Source: Halobacillus dabanensis (GTDB taxonomy: Bacteria; Bacillota; Bacilli; Bacillales; Halobacillaceae). From it: a DNA stretch of 64,000 nucleotides. The translations under genes were made by a program, and so were the position numbers. Each line of letters opens with the position of its first letter. Position 1 is the stretch's first letter. The stretch is taken from positions 18,062 through 82,061 of the forward strand of contig NZ_FOSB01000015.1 in NCBI RefSeq assembly GCF_900114165.1, read 5' to 3'. Below are positions 8,092-17,197 of this stretch, piece by piece. The notes under the pieces were generated by a model. The model searched no databases. It had not been told where the DNA came from and saw only the letters and a program-made list of their open reading frames with translations.

Positions 8092-8751
8092 ATGAAGAAT
8101 AATAAGAAAGACCACCCTTTCTTTAAAGAAGACAGTTCCGAAAAAATGGCTCTTTTTGATGAACGAAAAACTACTGTGAAAAACAAGAAGCAGCAAAGGT
8201 CTAACGCTAAAAAGAAAAAAAGAGAGGTGGCGATTCCATCTATAGCTGAGATTCTTCCCATTCAGGACATGACCGAAGAAGGATCCTTTCAATTAAAAGG
8301 AGATGGGGGCTATATGGACGTGATGCAACTTCAGAGTAAGGATATTTATTCTCCATCTACCCAGGAAACCGAGTACGACATTATGAAAATGGCCAAGTTT
8401 TTTCAATCGTATGCGCCTGATATCAAGATCGTGTCTATGAATTTTCCGGTTAATATGAAAAAGCAACTGGATGCGATTAATTATAAGATTGCTCAAAACA
8501 AAGCGCCTCTCTATGAGCGCTTTTTAATTAGAAAAAGAGAGGAGCTGCACTTCTTAGAGGCCTACCGGACGAACAGAGAGTTTTATTTATATATTTACGC
8601 AACTAGCCTTAAACAGCTTGCTGAGTATAGAAACAATTGTCGGCGCTATCTTGGTCGAGTCTCTCCGGTCATTGAGTTAACCGATGAAAAGAAGCTTGAT
8701 TTGCTCTATAAGCTATACAATCAAAATTCTAAATTAGAAAAGAGGGGATAA
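8092..8751 (+). CDS. VirB4 N-terminal-domain-like protein, separate from the ATPase
   Basis: This is a soluble protein of 219 residues. A basic N-terminus (1-45) precedes a domain with EILPIQDMTEEGSFQLKG, MDVMQLQSKDIYS, ERFLIRKREELHFLEAYR and EFYLYIYATSLKQLAEYRN. These match the style of the N-terminal (CagE/TrbE-like) domain of VirB4 proteins. The stop lies 3 bp before the ATPase gene. I infer that the VirB4 function is shared by two polypeptides, or that this is a paralogous partner of the VirB4 N-terminus. It starts directly after the previous stop codon and has the site GAGGGAGG. Confidence 0.55.
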   Translation: MKNNKKDHPFFKEDSSEKMALFDERKTTVKNKKQQRSNAKKKKREVAIPSIAEILPIQDMTEEGSFQLKGDGGYMDVMQLQSKDIYSPSTQETEYDIMKMAKFFQSYAPDIKIVSMNFPVNMKKQLDAINYKIAQNKAPLYERFLIRKREELHFLEAYRTNREFYLYIYATSLKQLAEYRNNCRRYLGRVSPVIELTDEKKLDLLYKLYNQNSKLEKRG

Positions 8752-8754
8752 GGA

Positions 8755-10677
8755 ATGTTGTCATTTCTAAAAAAGAAAAGTGATGCCGAAGAAACACAAG
8801 AAAAAGGATATAACCCTTTCTTATTGGCACATATCCAACCGCAAGGAGGAATTAAATTTCACGAAACCTTTACCCGGAAAGGAGACGGTTATGAAGTTTG
8901 TGTCCATGTCTATTCCTTCCCTAAAAATGTTTCAGACTTTTGGTTAGAGCCTATTTTCAATATGGAGAATGTCATTACTACAATGGATATTGTCTCTGAC
9001 GATCGTTACAAGGTCCGAGATGGTTTAAACAAAGGGATGGCTGAACAGAGTTCCAGAATGATTAATGAAAAAGATAATGCAGGCATTATTGAAGCGCAAA
9101 ATAACTACGATGATTTGCGGCAGCTATATAATCAGGTCTCTGAAGAAGGAGAAATCATAAAGCGTGTTCATCTTAGGCATTATGTAAGTGCACCAACAAG
9201 AGAAGAGCTGGAAGACAAAGTGAAAGTAGTCTTATCGACTTTACAGGACGAGAATTTTCGAGGATCCATCTTCTTAAACGAACAGGAATTTGAATGGAAA
9301 TCACTACTCACGAATTATACAGAACAATCCACTTATCGAAACAAGAGGGAAGGTCATCCGATACCCGCACTAGGGTTAGCAGGTGGCTTTCCTTTTCATT
9401 TTACTAGCTTAAATGATCCTTACGGTACATTCTATGGAACGACACTCACCGGAGGAAACGTCGTCTTTGATCTTTTTCATAGAGATCAGCAGCGTAAGAG
9501 TTATAACGGAGTCATGGTCGGAGCGATGGGGGCAGGAAAATCTACGACGCTTAAGAAAATCATGCTGGATAATGCGATTAAAGGATATAAGGTCCGGACG
9601 TTTGATGTCACAGGAGAATTTGTGGAGTTAACGGAAGCTTTAGGCGGGAAGCAGATTGCTCTCGATGGTTCAGATGGGGTCATCAATCCTTTGCAGGTGT
9701 ATCGAACGGCAGAGGACGAATATACGTCCTTTACTCAGCATTTATCCAAATTGACAACATTCTATAAATTCTTAGCACCTGAAGCGAATGATAGTGAATT
9801 GAAAGAATATGAAAATCTATTAAGAAAGCTCTATGAAAAGCTTGGCTTATGGAACGATGATTCAAAATCAAATATAACCGAACTTTCTGTCCATGAGTAC
9901 CCTATCTTTACCGATTTTCTTGCCTTTATCGAGGAACAACTCTATGAAAATATCAAGGAAGGGAAGCAAAAGGAGAAGTTGAGTCAGGAAAGGAAACGAC
10001 GCCTGGAAAGCATCGAATTAAACATACGTAACCTTGTAGAGACTTACGCGCATCTCTTCAATGGAGTATCAACCATCGAACACTTTGATGAGCAACAGGT
10101 CGTTACTTTTACCCTTAGGGGCCTATCGCAAATGAGGGCAGAGGTTTTCCAAGCGCAATTGTTTAATGTACTCAACCTCCTATGGGACTCCATGCTAACA
10201 AACGGATCTCCTCAGTTTGATGCTTATAATCGAGGAGAATTAGCTTTTGAAGACGCTGTACGCTATCTCATCTTGATGGATGAAGCTCACCACATCATTA
10301 ATACAAAGAAGAAAAGTGAGAGTGCTCTAGATTTTCTTACAAAGTTTAGCCGAGAGGCCAGGAAGTATTTTGGTGCTCTCCTCTATGCCAGTCACACCAT
10401 TCGTGATTTTGTTCCTGAGGGTTCGGATCAAAGTATGGTAGAGGAAATCAAGAAGCTTTTTGAACTGACACAATACAAGATTATTATGCAGCAGGATAGT
10501 AACAACTTAGAGATGATGCAGCAAATATTCATGGGGCAATTAAGCCAAAGTGAATTAAAAGATATTCCTTACCTACAAACAGGGGAGACGATGTTAAGCA
10601 TCCGTGCGGTTGAAAACATTCGTTTCAAGGTGGAGGTATCGGACGAAGAATTAGCCTTGTTTGGAGGAGGTGCATAA
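8755..10677 (+). CDS. VirB4/TraE-type conjugation ATPase
   Basis: This ATPase of 640 residues powers assembly of the type IV secretion channel on the cytoplasmic face. Walker A is GAMGAGKSTT (about 256-265), followed by KVRTFDVTGEFVEL. Walker B is YLILMDEAHHII (about 502-513), and the motif LLYASHTIRDF follows, as in VirB4/TraE/PrgJ. The N-terminal 250 residues form the usual VirB4-type domain (HLRHYVSAPTREELEDKV, GFPFHFTSLNDPYG). The length is shorter than VirB4 proteins of about 800 residues, which fits with part of the N-terminus lying in the preceding gene. The start ATG follows AGAGGGGATAAGG, 3 bp after the upstream stop. Confidence 0.93.
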   Translation: MLSFLKKKSDAEETQEKGYNPFLLAHIQPQGGIKFHETFTRKGDGYEVCVHVYSFPKNVSDFWLEPIFNMENVITTMDIVSDDRYKVRDGLNKGMAEQSSRMINEKDNAGIIEAQNNYDDLRQLYNQVSEEGEIIKRVHLRHYVSAPTREELEDKVKVVLSTLQDENFRGSIFLNEQEFEWKSLLTNYTEQSTYRNKREGHPIPALGLAGGFPFHFTSLNDPYGTFYGTTLTGGNVVFDLFHRDQQRKSYNGVMVGAMGAGKSTTLKKIMLDNAIKGYKVRTFDVTGEFVELTEALGGKQIALDGSDGVINPLQVYRTAEDEYTSFTQHLSKLTTFYKFLAPEANDSELKEYENLLRKLYEKLGLWNDDSKSNITELSVHEYPIFTDFLAFIEEQLYENIKEGKQKEKLSQERKRRLESIELNIRNLVETYAHLFNGVSTIEHFDEQQVVTFTLRGLSQMRAEVFQAQLFNVLNLLWDSMLTNGSPQFDAYNRGELAFEDAVRYLILMDEAHHIINTKKKSESALDFLTKFSREARKYFGALLYASHTIRDFVPEGSDQSMVEEIKKLFELTQYKIIMQQDSNNLEMMQQIFMGQLSQSELKDIPYLQTGETMLSIRAVENIRFKVEVSDEELALFGGGA

Positions 10678-10679
10678 GG

Positions 10680-11780
10680 ATGCCTTGGTCCCTTCTCCTG
10701 GGGTTAGTCCCTCGGAAAGTATGGCTTTGGTTAATTGGTATTCTGGTAGCTCTTTTCCTTCTACAAATGCTTTTGTATGCTTCAGTCATTACAGGGTTGA
10801 TCGGTTATCAAAAGTCTTCCTCTAGTGAGGATGTGAGGTCCGTTGATATGGTAAATGGAACAGCGCAAGTTTCAGCTGTACTAGAAGAGTACCGTCCTCT
10901 GTTTGAAGAATATGCTGAAAAGTATGGGGTGTCCAAGTATGTGGAGCTTCTCTTGGCCAAAACGATGCAGGAATCGGGTGGCCGTCTTGATGATGTGATG
11001 CAAGCAAGTGAGTCACTCGGTCTACCTCCAAACACGATAGAGGATCCCGAAAGAAGTATTAATGTTGGTATCCGATACTTCTCTGAGATGCTGGAGAAAG
11101 CAGAGGGAGATATTAAGCTAACACTCCAAGCTTATAACTTCGGTGGAGGGTTTATTGATTACGCAAACAAACACAACAATGGAGAGTACAGCAAAGAGTT
11201 AGCAATCGAATTTTCAAGGATGAAATACCAGGAATTGAAGCATACAGGCATTTATTCCTGCATTAGACCGGAGTCGGCAGAAACAGGAGCTTGTTATGGG
11301 GATATTGGTTATGTTGAGGCCGTTTTAAGTTATCTTAAAGGCGGAGTTATTGAAGCAGATTTACAACCAACGGGAGATTGGGTGATGCCCATTGAAGGAG
11401 CACTCACACAGACATCCGATTATGGCATGCGCCCAGATCCTTTTGATGGAAAACCGGATATGCATAGAGGTATAGACTTTGCTTGTACGAACGCCGTAAC
11501 GCCTATTCAAAGCGTAGATAACGGTCAAGTGGTTGAGGTGGAAAGAAGTAACTCTGGTTATGGAAATAACGTTCTTGTGAAACATGAAGAGGGACTTTAT
11601 AGTCACTATGCTCATTTGTATACGATAAGTGTACAAAACGGGGAGATGATTCAAAAAGGGTCAAAAGTAGGCAAGTGTGGTTCGACAGGAAACTCTACAG
11701 GTCCCCATCTACATTTCGAAGTTAGGACCAAAAACCAATACCGTTCGGACGTAGATCCTGCCCCTTATCTTGGGCTTTAA
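10680..11780 (+). CDS. Membrane-anchored lysozyme-like / M23 endopeptidase (conjugation wall hydrolase)
   Basis: This two-domain peptidoglycan hydrolase has 366 residues. A membrane anchor at about 16-42 is followed by a CwlT-type lysozyme domain (about 70-190: AKTMQESGGRLDDVMQAS, with the catalytic Glu in QESGG, and LTLQAYNFGGGF). The C-terminal M23 domain has the zinc ligands in MHRGIDFA and the motif GPHLHFEVR (about 345-353). Such enzymes (PrgK, TcpG, Orf14 of Tn916) open the Gram-positive wall for the mating channel. Two cysteine-containing segments (SCIRPESAETGACYG) may form a disulphide outside the cell. It starts 2 bp after the virB4 stop codon. Confidence 0.92.
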   Translation: MPWSLLLGLVPRKVWLWLIGILVALFLLQMLLYASVITGLIGYQKSSSSEDVRSVDMVNGTAQVSAVLEEYRPLFEEYAEKYGVSKYVELLLAKTMQESGGRLDDVMQASESLGLPPNTIEDPERSINVGIRYFSEMLEKAEGDIKLTLQAYNFGGGFIDYANKHNNGEYSKELAIEFSRMKYQELKHTGIYSCIRPESAETGACYGDIGYVEAVLSYLKGGVIEADLQPTGDWVMPIEGALTQTSDYGMRPDPFDGKPDMHRGIDFACTNAVTPIQSVDNGQVVEVERSNSGYGNNVLVKHEEGLYSHYAHLYTISVQNGEMIQKGSKVGKCGSTGNSTGPHLHFEVRTKNQYRSDVDPAPYLGL

Positions 11781-11795
11781 GAAAGGAGAACATAG

Positions 11796-12374
11796 ATGAA
11801 TAGACGCGTTCTTTTTGGGATGTTTGTCGCTCTATTAATCTTACTTACCTCGGTTAATATCTATGCTACACACACGGCATCGAATGACGATTTGCAGGAA
11901 GACATGCACGAGTTGGAAGTGAAATACGAAGAGATTATGGAAGAAAAAACTGAATTAAAAGAGACGTTACAAGCACAGGAACCTGCTGACATTCAAGCGA
12001 GATATGACGCTTTAGTGAAGCAGGTTTCTACGTTTGTAGAGGTTGCTTTTAAACAGGATAAAAGAACCTATCAAGAAAGGAAAAAAGAAGCACACAAGGT
12101 GATGAGCGAAGATTTAGCTGCAACCTTCTTTCCTGCAGAGACCTATAAAGGAGACAGGAAAACGGAGGTGGATGAAGTAGAAATATTCATCAAAACAGGT
12201 AATCTCACAAACAATCAAGCTAGCGTATTAGTTAAGTTTAAACACGCGCTCTATTCTTTGCAGAGCGATCAAAAACAGGTGTCTCCTGTGTTTCTCAGAA
12301 TAAATGTTCATAGAGAAGAAGGGCACTGGATGATAACAGATTTTCAAGACGTAGAAGAGGAGGGATATACATGA
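11796..12374 (+). CDS. Bitopic conjugation protein, possibly VirB8/TcpC-like
   Basis: The product has 192 residues. A single N-terminal membrane helix (about 5-24) is followed by a coiled coil (about 30-65) and a compact domain (about 68-185) ending FLRINVHREEGHWMITDFQ. A short helix-then-sheet domain outside the membrane after one anchor is the pattern of NTF2-like VirB8/TcpC proteins. I infer this role from topology and position only. The ribosome-binding site is AAAGGAG. The stop overlaps the start of the next gene by 4 bp, indicating translational coupling. Confidence 0.55.
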   Translation: MNRRVLFGMFVALLILLTSVNIYATHTASNDDLQEDMHELEVKYEEIMEEKTELKETLQAQEPADIQARYDALVKQVSTFVEVAFKQDKRTYQERKKEAHKVMSEDLAATFFPAETYKGDRKTEVDEVEIFIKTGNLTNNQASVLVKFKHALYSLQSDQKQVSPVFLRINVHREEGHWMITDFQDVEEEGYT

Positions 12375-13234
12375 AAAAACAAACGAAACACATTACGGAA
12401 GGGACCACGAATAAATATCTTATTGGATTAAGCGTCGTGGCAATGGCGCTTCTTTTTTTCTTATTTTCTGGTTTTATATTTGGTGATGAAGAGCAGAGTG
12501 AAGTTCAACAAACGCCTGTCAATGAACCTCTGAACTTACAAGGAGCAGGAGAACTGATCATTAAGGACTGGGTTTATAATCCAACGAAAAAGCTGATGGT
12601 TGTCACCATAAATATCAATAAATCAACAGTTTTATTAGATGAATCGTTGAGCTTTACGGCTCAGGAAAAAGAGCATCCAAAACGCAATCTTCCAACGCAC
12701 GTAGAGTACAACGACGAAAACAGATATGTCATTAGTATCAAACAGGTAAGTCCTTCCTTTGATGCCATGGCCTTAGATGTTAACAAAGAAGAAACCACTA
12801 GGCTACTTACTGAAAAGAATGATCAAAATTCCCTGAAAGGGGGTGAGGAAAAGAAAGAGCTGGCACGTATTTATACAGATCAACGTAAAGTGAAAATGGA
12901 CAAACAATTAATCATTTTAACGGAGCAGGAATATGAAGTAGCTGCTGTATCTGAAGAGATCGAAGAGGCGAAAGAAACAATGAAAGAGAAGAAGGAAAGT
13001 ATTCAAACGATCAATGAACGAATCAAAGATATTGATCAAAAAATCGTTGAATTAGAATCAGAGCTTCTTTACGAAACGGAGGAAGAGAAAAAACAAACAG
13101 AGGCTAGAATTCAACACCTAGAAAATGAAAAAGATCAGATCAATCAAGAGGCGGCTGAACATGAACTAACTATCCAAACCATCGTTGAAAAAGTTGAGAT
13201 GTTGGAAGAGAAACGGGAGATGATTTCGAACTAA
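12371..13234 (+). CDS. Membrane-anchored coiled-coil protein of the transfer operon
   Basis: The product has 287 residues. One membrane helix (about 18-38, YLIGLSVVAMALLFFLFSG) leads to a beta-rich extracytoplasmic domain (about 55-140, LIIKDWVYNPTKKLMVVTIN). A long coiled coil dominated by Glu, Lys and Gln (about 195-285) follows. It is not recognised as a named family. Last in the channel-assembly block, it overlaps the preceding gene by 4 bp. It might act as a periplasmic-side spacer or adhesion component, which is inference. Confidence 0.6.
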   Translation: MKKQTKHITEGTTNKYLIGLSVVAMALLFFLFSGFIFGDEEQSEVQQTPVNEPLNLQGAGELIIKDWVYNPTKKLMVVTININKSTVLLDESLSFTAQEKEHPKRNLPTHVEYNDENRYVISIKQVSPSFDAMALDVNKEETTRLLTEKNDQNSLKGGEEKKELARIYTDQRKVKMDKQLIILTEQEYEVAAVSEEIEEAKETMKEKKESIQTINERIKDIDQKIVELESELLYETEEEKKQTEARIQHLENEKDQINQEAAEHELTIQTIVEKVEMLEEKREMISN

Positions 13235-13249
13235 AAAGGAGTGTAGGTT

Positions 13250-13470
13250 GTGAAAAAGGTCAACACGCGGACCACACATCTCCTGTGCAGGGGCCACACA
13301 TCACGGTGAATACACGAATGAACGTTCCTATTTTAGCCGCACAGCGACCGCACATCTGGAGATTTTCTTGTTCCCTCGTTTTGCCCGGCTCTGCCGGGAT
13401 TCACACGCCAAGTGGGAACAAAAACCCCTTATGCTCTTCTCTTTATTCACTAGTTTTAGGAACTTCATCA
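13250..13470 (+). other. Candidate origin of transfer (oriT)
   Basis: This non-coding 240-bp gap separates the channel genes from the relaxase genes, where oriT often lies. It has three imperfect 10-bp direct repeats of the form (A/G)CC(A/G)CACATC at 13271-13280, 13293-13302 and 13347-13356. A perfect GC hairpin follows, CCCGGC (13384-13389) with GCCGGG (13393-13398). Just 3' lies AAGTGGGAACAAAAACCCC, itself able to fold, which could hold the nic site. The base composition is visibly more GC-rich than its neighbours. The nick position cannot be fixed by eye. Confidence 0.5.
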
Positions 13471-13485
13471 AAGGGAGTGATGGTA

Positions 13486-13743
13486 ATGGAAGTGAGAATT
13501 CGCTATATGGATCCAAAAACTGTTCAACGAATTGACGAACTTGCGTATGAAAAAGGATTAAGTCGGCAAGAGTTTTTACATTCTCAGTTACATCAATTGG
13601 CTGTCTTTCGAGAAGAGAATAATCGTGAACAAAGGCTGCAGCAATTAGTCGATCGAAACATTCAAACGATGGCTCATTGTTATACAGCCATTAGAGAAAT
13701 GAACGATCTCTTACAGATAGAAGAACCAGGTGAAGAAGCATGA
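13486..13743 (+). CDS. Ribbon-helix-helix mobilisation accessory protein (MobC-like)
   Basis: A product of about 85 residues. The N-terminus MEVRIRYMDPKTVQRIDELA, followed by KGLSRQEFLHSQLHQLA, fits a ribbon-helix-helix fold: a short strand, then two helices. Such proteins bind oriT and help the relaxase nick. I chose ATG 13486, 6 bp after AAGGGAGTG (13471-13479); a longer in-frame start would run through the oriT-like repeats. The stop codon overlaps the relaxase start by 4 bp, so the two are made together. Confidence 0.7.
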   Translation: MEVRIRYMDPKTVQRIDELAYEKGLSRQEFLHSQLHQLAVFREENNREQRLQQLVDRNIQTMAHCYTAIREMNDLLQIEEPGEEA

Positions 13744-14903
13744 GTGAAACCGTAACGCCTGGAGTAGTATTAAAAACAAAATTCGTGACAGCCAATAAGA
13801 AAGGGTTTCAAGATTATGTGCAATACGTGGACCGTGAAGAAGCGAAAGGAAAGGGGGATGCTCATCGGTCCATGTTTAGTTTATATAATCACTATATGGA
13901 CGATCCGGATAAAACATCGGCTTTGTTTACTCAACAGTCAGATCACTTATCTATAGAAGGAAAACAGGGAATCAAATCATTATTCGAACAAGCTCAAAAG
14001 AAGAACAGTATCATGTGGCAAGATGTCATTACTTTTGATAATGATTGGCTCCAAAAACGAGGTGTTTACGATTCAAAGACACACACCATAGATGAAGATG
14101 CTTTGAAGCAAGTGACACGGAAATCGATGCAGTCGATGATGAAAAAAGAGAGATTACAAGAGAGTGCTGTTTGGTCGGCGGCCATTCACTATAACACGGA
14201 TAACATTCACATTCATGTGGCCACAGTCGAACCCAACCCGACTCGTGATCGTGGAAAACGAAAGCCGAAAACGTTAGACGCGATGAAAAGTGAAGTGGTG
14301 AATGGATTGTTAGATCGAACCCAAGAACGAAATCAAATTAACTCGTTGATCCGTGATCATATGGTAAATACAAAGAAAGAGAATAGCAGTATGAAATGGA
14401 GCAATAGAGAGATGAAACCTTTTTTACTCGACGTGTATAATCACTTGCCAGAGGATAAGCGACAGTGGCAGTATGGCTATCAAACGCTGAATCCTCTTCG
14501 ACCAAAAATTGATGAATTAACCACAAAGTATTTAGATAAGTATCATGGCAAAGATATGAAGCAGCTGCATGAAAAATTGGATCAAGAAGTGAATGAATTA
14601 AAGCGTGCCTATGGGGATGGACCGAAGGATAAAAAGCGATATCAACATTACAAACAAAACAAGTTGGATGATCTATATAAACGAATGGGCAATGCTTTCT
14701 TACAGGAAATGAAACGGTACGATCACCAGCAGTATCCTAGACAAACGACCCACACCAATGCCCCTTATAAGTCCATGCCTTCAGGGATTCAATTGCAACG
14801 TTCCTTGAGAAGCATTCAACGTTCGTTGGGGCAAACGTATGACCAGTTTATCAATGACTTGGATCATCAAAAGTTAGAACGAGAAATCGAAACAGAAAGG
14901 TAG
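13740..14903 (+). CDS. MobP2/MobL-type relaxase
   Basis: This relaxase of 387 residues should nick oriT, attach to the 5' end and pilot the strand through VirD4. The metal-binding three-histidine motif is seen in IHYNTDNIHIHVATVEPN (about 155-172), and the N-terminal half has the MobP2/MobL signatures FQDYVQYVDREE, SIMWQDVITFD and YDSKTHTIDED. The catalytic Tyr is probably among the N-terminal tyrosines. The C-terminal third is helical and basic. The size is shorter than that of relaxases with a fused helicase. It lies immediately downstream of the accessory protein, overlapping by 4 bp. Confidence 0.85.
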   Translation: MSETVTPGVVLKTKFVTANKKGFQDYVQYVDREEAKGKGDAHRSMFSLYNHYMDDPDKTSALFTQQSDHLSIEGKQGIKSLFEQAQKKNSIMWQDVITFDNDWLQKRGVYDSKTHTIDEDALKQVTRKSMQSMMKKERLQESAVWSAAIHYNTDNIHIHVATVEPNPTRDRGKRKPKTLDAMKSEVVNGLLDRTQERNQINSLIRDHMVNTKKENSSMKWSNREMKPFLLDVYNHLPEDKRQWQYGYQTLNPLRPKIDELTTKYLDKYHGKDMKQLHEKLDQEVNELKRAYGDGPKDKKRYQHYKQNKLDDLYKRMGNAFLQEMKRYDHQQYPRQTTHTNAPYKSMPSGIQLQRSLRSIQRSLGQTYDQFINDLDHQKLEREIETER

Positions 14904-14913
14904 GGGTACTTGA

Positions 14914-15342
14914 ATGAGAAAACGTCAAAATGTCACGTTGCATGAAGAGACAATTGCGTTAATTAAAGAGTATCAGGAACAGCACCATATACGTTATCCA
15001 GGTGAAGCTTTGGATCGTATGATTGAGGAATGGGAAGCACAGAATGCGAAGGAACAATCACAAGAATATCTCATGAGTTTGATGGCTCAACGTTTTCAAG
15101 ACGTGTTTTCTGAAGAGATGAAACGGTTGCGGTTAGCAGCCAATCGAAACGATAAAAATACACAGGTCCTTCTTGAATTAATGAATGGTTTTGCGATGGA
15201 TCAGAACTTAGAAAGTTGTGTTACGACACCAATTTTTGAGAGCCCAGCGATGAAGGATGCAAAACAAGCGGTGGAAGAAAGGATCAGTCATCAGCGTCAA
15301 AAGAGAATAAGTGCCGGAGAGACTCAACCAGCTTCAAGCTAA
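14914..15342 (+). CDS. Probable DNA-binding accessory protein (RHH-like N-terminus)
   Basis: The product has 142 residues. Residues 1-45 (RQNVTLHEETIALIKEYQ, YPGEALDRMIEEW) resemble a ribbon-helix-helix domain, and a helical region follows with a long amphipathic segment (LMAQRFQDVFSEEMKRLRL). It starts 11 bp after the relaxase, with AGGGGT upstream, so it belongs to the mobilisation operon. A second oriT-binding or partition role is possible. Family not identified. Confidence 0.5.
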   Translation: MRKRQNVTLHEETIALIKEYQEQHHIRYPGEALDRMIEEWEAQNAKEQSQEYLMSLMAQRFQDVFSEEMKRLRLAANRNDKNTQVLLELMNGFAMDQNLESCVTTPIFESPAMKDAKQAVEERISHQRQKRISAGETQPASS

Positions 15343-15382
15343 TGGTATGAATTAGTAATTATCCAACAAAGGAGTGGAAGGA

Positions 15383-15664
15383 ATGCTTATGTTTAATAGC
15401 GATTATGAAGTTGGTGTGTTTAAGCGTTTAAGTGAAAATAATGAGCTGGTGATGGAGGTGGGCCAGGAGAAATATACCTTAACGTTGAGTGATCAGGAAA
15501 TGGTTGATCTTGAACAGCATTTAGTGAATCAAGAGAACTTACTCATTCCTTTTCATAAGAAAACAAAGGAACTGATATTAAATACAGAATCTAATTACGA
15601 TGAGGAAGAAATGGAAGAACTCATGAACATTAGTGAGGGAGCTGAGGATCATGGCGAAGACTAA
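15383..15664 (+). CDS. Small acidic protein of the mobilisation region
   Basis: A product of about 93 residues starting at ATG 15383, 8 bp after AAAGGAG (15368-15374). The N-terminal half is beta-rich (YEVGVFKRLSENNELVMEVG, KYTLTLSDQEMVDLEQHL) and the C-terminus is a run of Asp and Glu. Strong acidity is seen in DNA-mimic anti-restriction proteins, but also in many unrelated small proteins, so no function is claimed. It overlaps the ArdC-like gene by 14 bp. Confidence 0.5.
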   Translation: MLMFNSDYEVGVFKRLSENNELVMEVGQEKYTLTLSDQEMVDLEQHLVNQENLLIPFHKKTKELILNTESNYDEEEMEELMNISEGAEDHGED

Positions 15665-17138
15665 ACGATCCTATAAACAGAAATCACCGGAAAAGGTTAA
15701 AGAGGAGATTAATCGACTGACGGAGGGGATGGAAAAAAGTATTTCTAACCACTTTCATTCACCCGAACAAATGAAAGAGTATCTAGACTTTATGGGAAAA
15801 TTCCATCGGTATTCTCCACGTAATACAGCACTCATTGATTCACAGTTTCCGGGAGCTGAAGCTGTAGGTTCCTACGCCTTCTGGAAAGACAAAGGGTTTT
15901 CCGTAAACAAAGGAGAGAAAAGTCTAAAGGTTCTCGTGCCTAATCGTTTAGGTCAGCAGTTTCAAGATGAAGAAGGCGAATGGAAACCTTTGAAATATGC
16001 CACAAAAAAAGAAAAGCAACAAGTCAAAGACGGTCAACTCGATAAAAGAGATGGCCGTCTTGTTTATTCTACTGGAAGTGTGTTCGATGTTTCGCAGACA
16101 ACGGCCACTCAAAAAGATCTGCCTCAAATCTTTCCTAACAAATGGATCGATGGGGAGGTTCAAAATTACAATCAGCTTCGACAAGGGATGGAGGCTATTG
16201 CAGAGCGAAATAACATTCACATTGTAGAGCCTTATGAAGAGTTAGGGGTAGCTAAAGGTGTAAGTTACACCGGGCGAGATGAAGTCGCTCTTAATCCGCG
16301 TAACTCCGAGCGACAAGATACAAAGACTCTGTTACATGAACTAACTCATGCCAAGCTTCATACAAAAGAAAAAATGAATGACTACACCAAACCGGAGAAG
16401 GAATTTCAGGCGGAAATGACAGCTTACACGGTTGCTTCTTATTTCAATATTGATACCAGTGACTACTCATTAGATTATCTGCATCACTGGACCAAGGATC
16501 ACGAATTTAAAGACCATGAGAGCCTATTACAGGAAGTTCAGTTAACAGCTAAAGAATTTATTACAACCATTGAAGAATCTATGGGCCAAGAAAAGGAAGG
16601 GGAGAAAACAATGAGTGTTAAAGAACCAAAACATGAAATAGAAGAGGAGAAACAAGAAAGAGAGACTTTGCCTTCAGAAAAGCTTCGGGAAATGTACCGA
16701 AGCCAAGTAAGCAAGGCTGAAAAGGATAGCGGGCCATTTGGTAAGGAAGAAAAGGTCGAAGAGGAATATTCTCATCAAGACTTCAAAGATGCTTATAAAA
16801 AAGAGCTCATGAACTTTATTGAACCAACAGTTGGAAAAGAACTGGACAAAGAAGAAAGTAACGACCGACAAGAACGTTTAAATCAGATGCGTGCTTATCA
16901 AGAGACTCACAGTAAGGAAGAGGTGTACCAGCTTAAGAAAGAATCTCTTCAAGAATTAAAAGAACTGCCTTTAACGGATCGTGGAGAGCAGCGACTATCT
17001 CAAATCGAAAGTAAGTTGGACCGAGAGTTCTATGAAGAAAAAGAAAGCATCACTTCGGAAAAAAAGAATGGAAAGGGGAATAAGGAGGATTTTCAGCAGA
17101 AGGAAAAGCCAAAAGAAAAAGTAGAGGTTGAACGATAG
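15651..17138 (+). CDS. ArdC-like protein: ssDNA-binding domain plus zinc metallopeptidase
   Basis: The product has about 495 residues. Residues 35-140 match the ArdC N-terminal ssDNA-binding domain (FMGKFHRYSPRNTALIDSQ, GSYAFWKDKGFSVNKGEK). Residues 165-285 are the metallopeptidase part, with HELTHAKLHTKE as HExxH and FQAEMTAYTVA supplying the third ligand. The last 190 residues are a Glu/Lys-rich tail. ArdC-type proteins protect incoming conjugative DNA from restriction in recipients. ATG 15651 is preferred over GTG 15633. A hairpin terminator follows the stop codon. Confidence 0.8.
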   Translation: MAKTKRSYKQKSPEKVKEEINRLTEGMEKSISNHFHSPEQMKEYLDFMGKFHRYSPRNTALIDSQFPGAEAVGSYAFWKDKGFSVNKGEKSLKVLVPNRLGQQFQDEEGEWKPLKYATKKEKQQVKDGQLDKRDGRLVYSTGSVFDVSQTTATQKDLPQIFPNKWIDGEVQNYNQLRQGMEAIAERNNIHIVEPYEELGVAKGVSYTGRDEVALNPRNSERQDTKTLLHELTHAKLHTKEKMNDYTKPEKEFQAEMTAYTVASYFNIDTSDYSLDYLHHWTKDHEFKDHESLLQEVQLTAKEFITTIEESMGQEKEGEKTMSVKEPKHEIEEEKQERETLPSEKLREMYRSQVSKAEKDSGPFGKEEKVEEEYSHQDFKDAYKKELMNFIEPTVGKELDKEESNDRQERLNQMRAYQETHSKEEVYQLKKESLQELKELPLTDRGEQRLSQIESKLDREFYEEKESITSEKKNGKGNKEDFQQKEKPKEKVEVER

Positions 17139-17139
17139 G

Positions 17140-17167
17140 CAGGGAGTTTTCTCCCTGTCTTTTTTTA
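17140..17167 (+). terminator. Rho-independent terminator after the ArdC-like gene
   Basis: GCAGGGAG pairs with CTCCCTGT across a TTTT loop and is followed by a T-run. It lies 2 bp after the stop codon. Confidence 0.85.
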
Positions 17168-17197
17168 TATCTAATTTTAGAGAGGAGGAAGTGCTGC

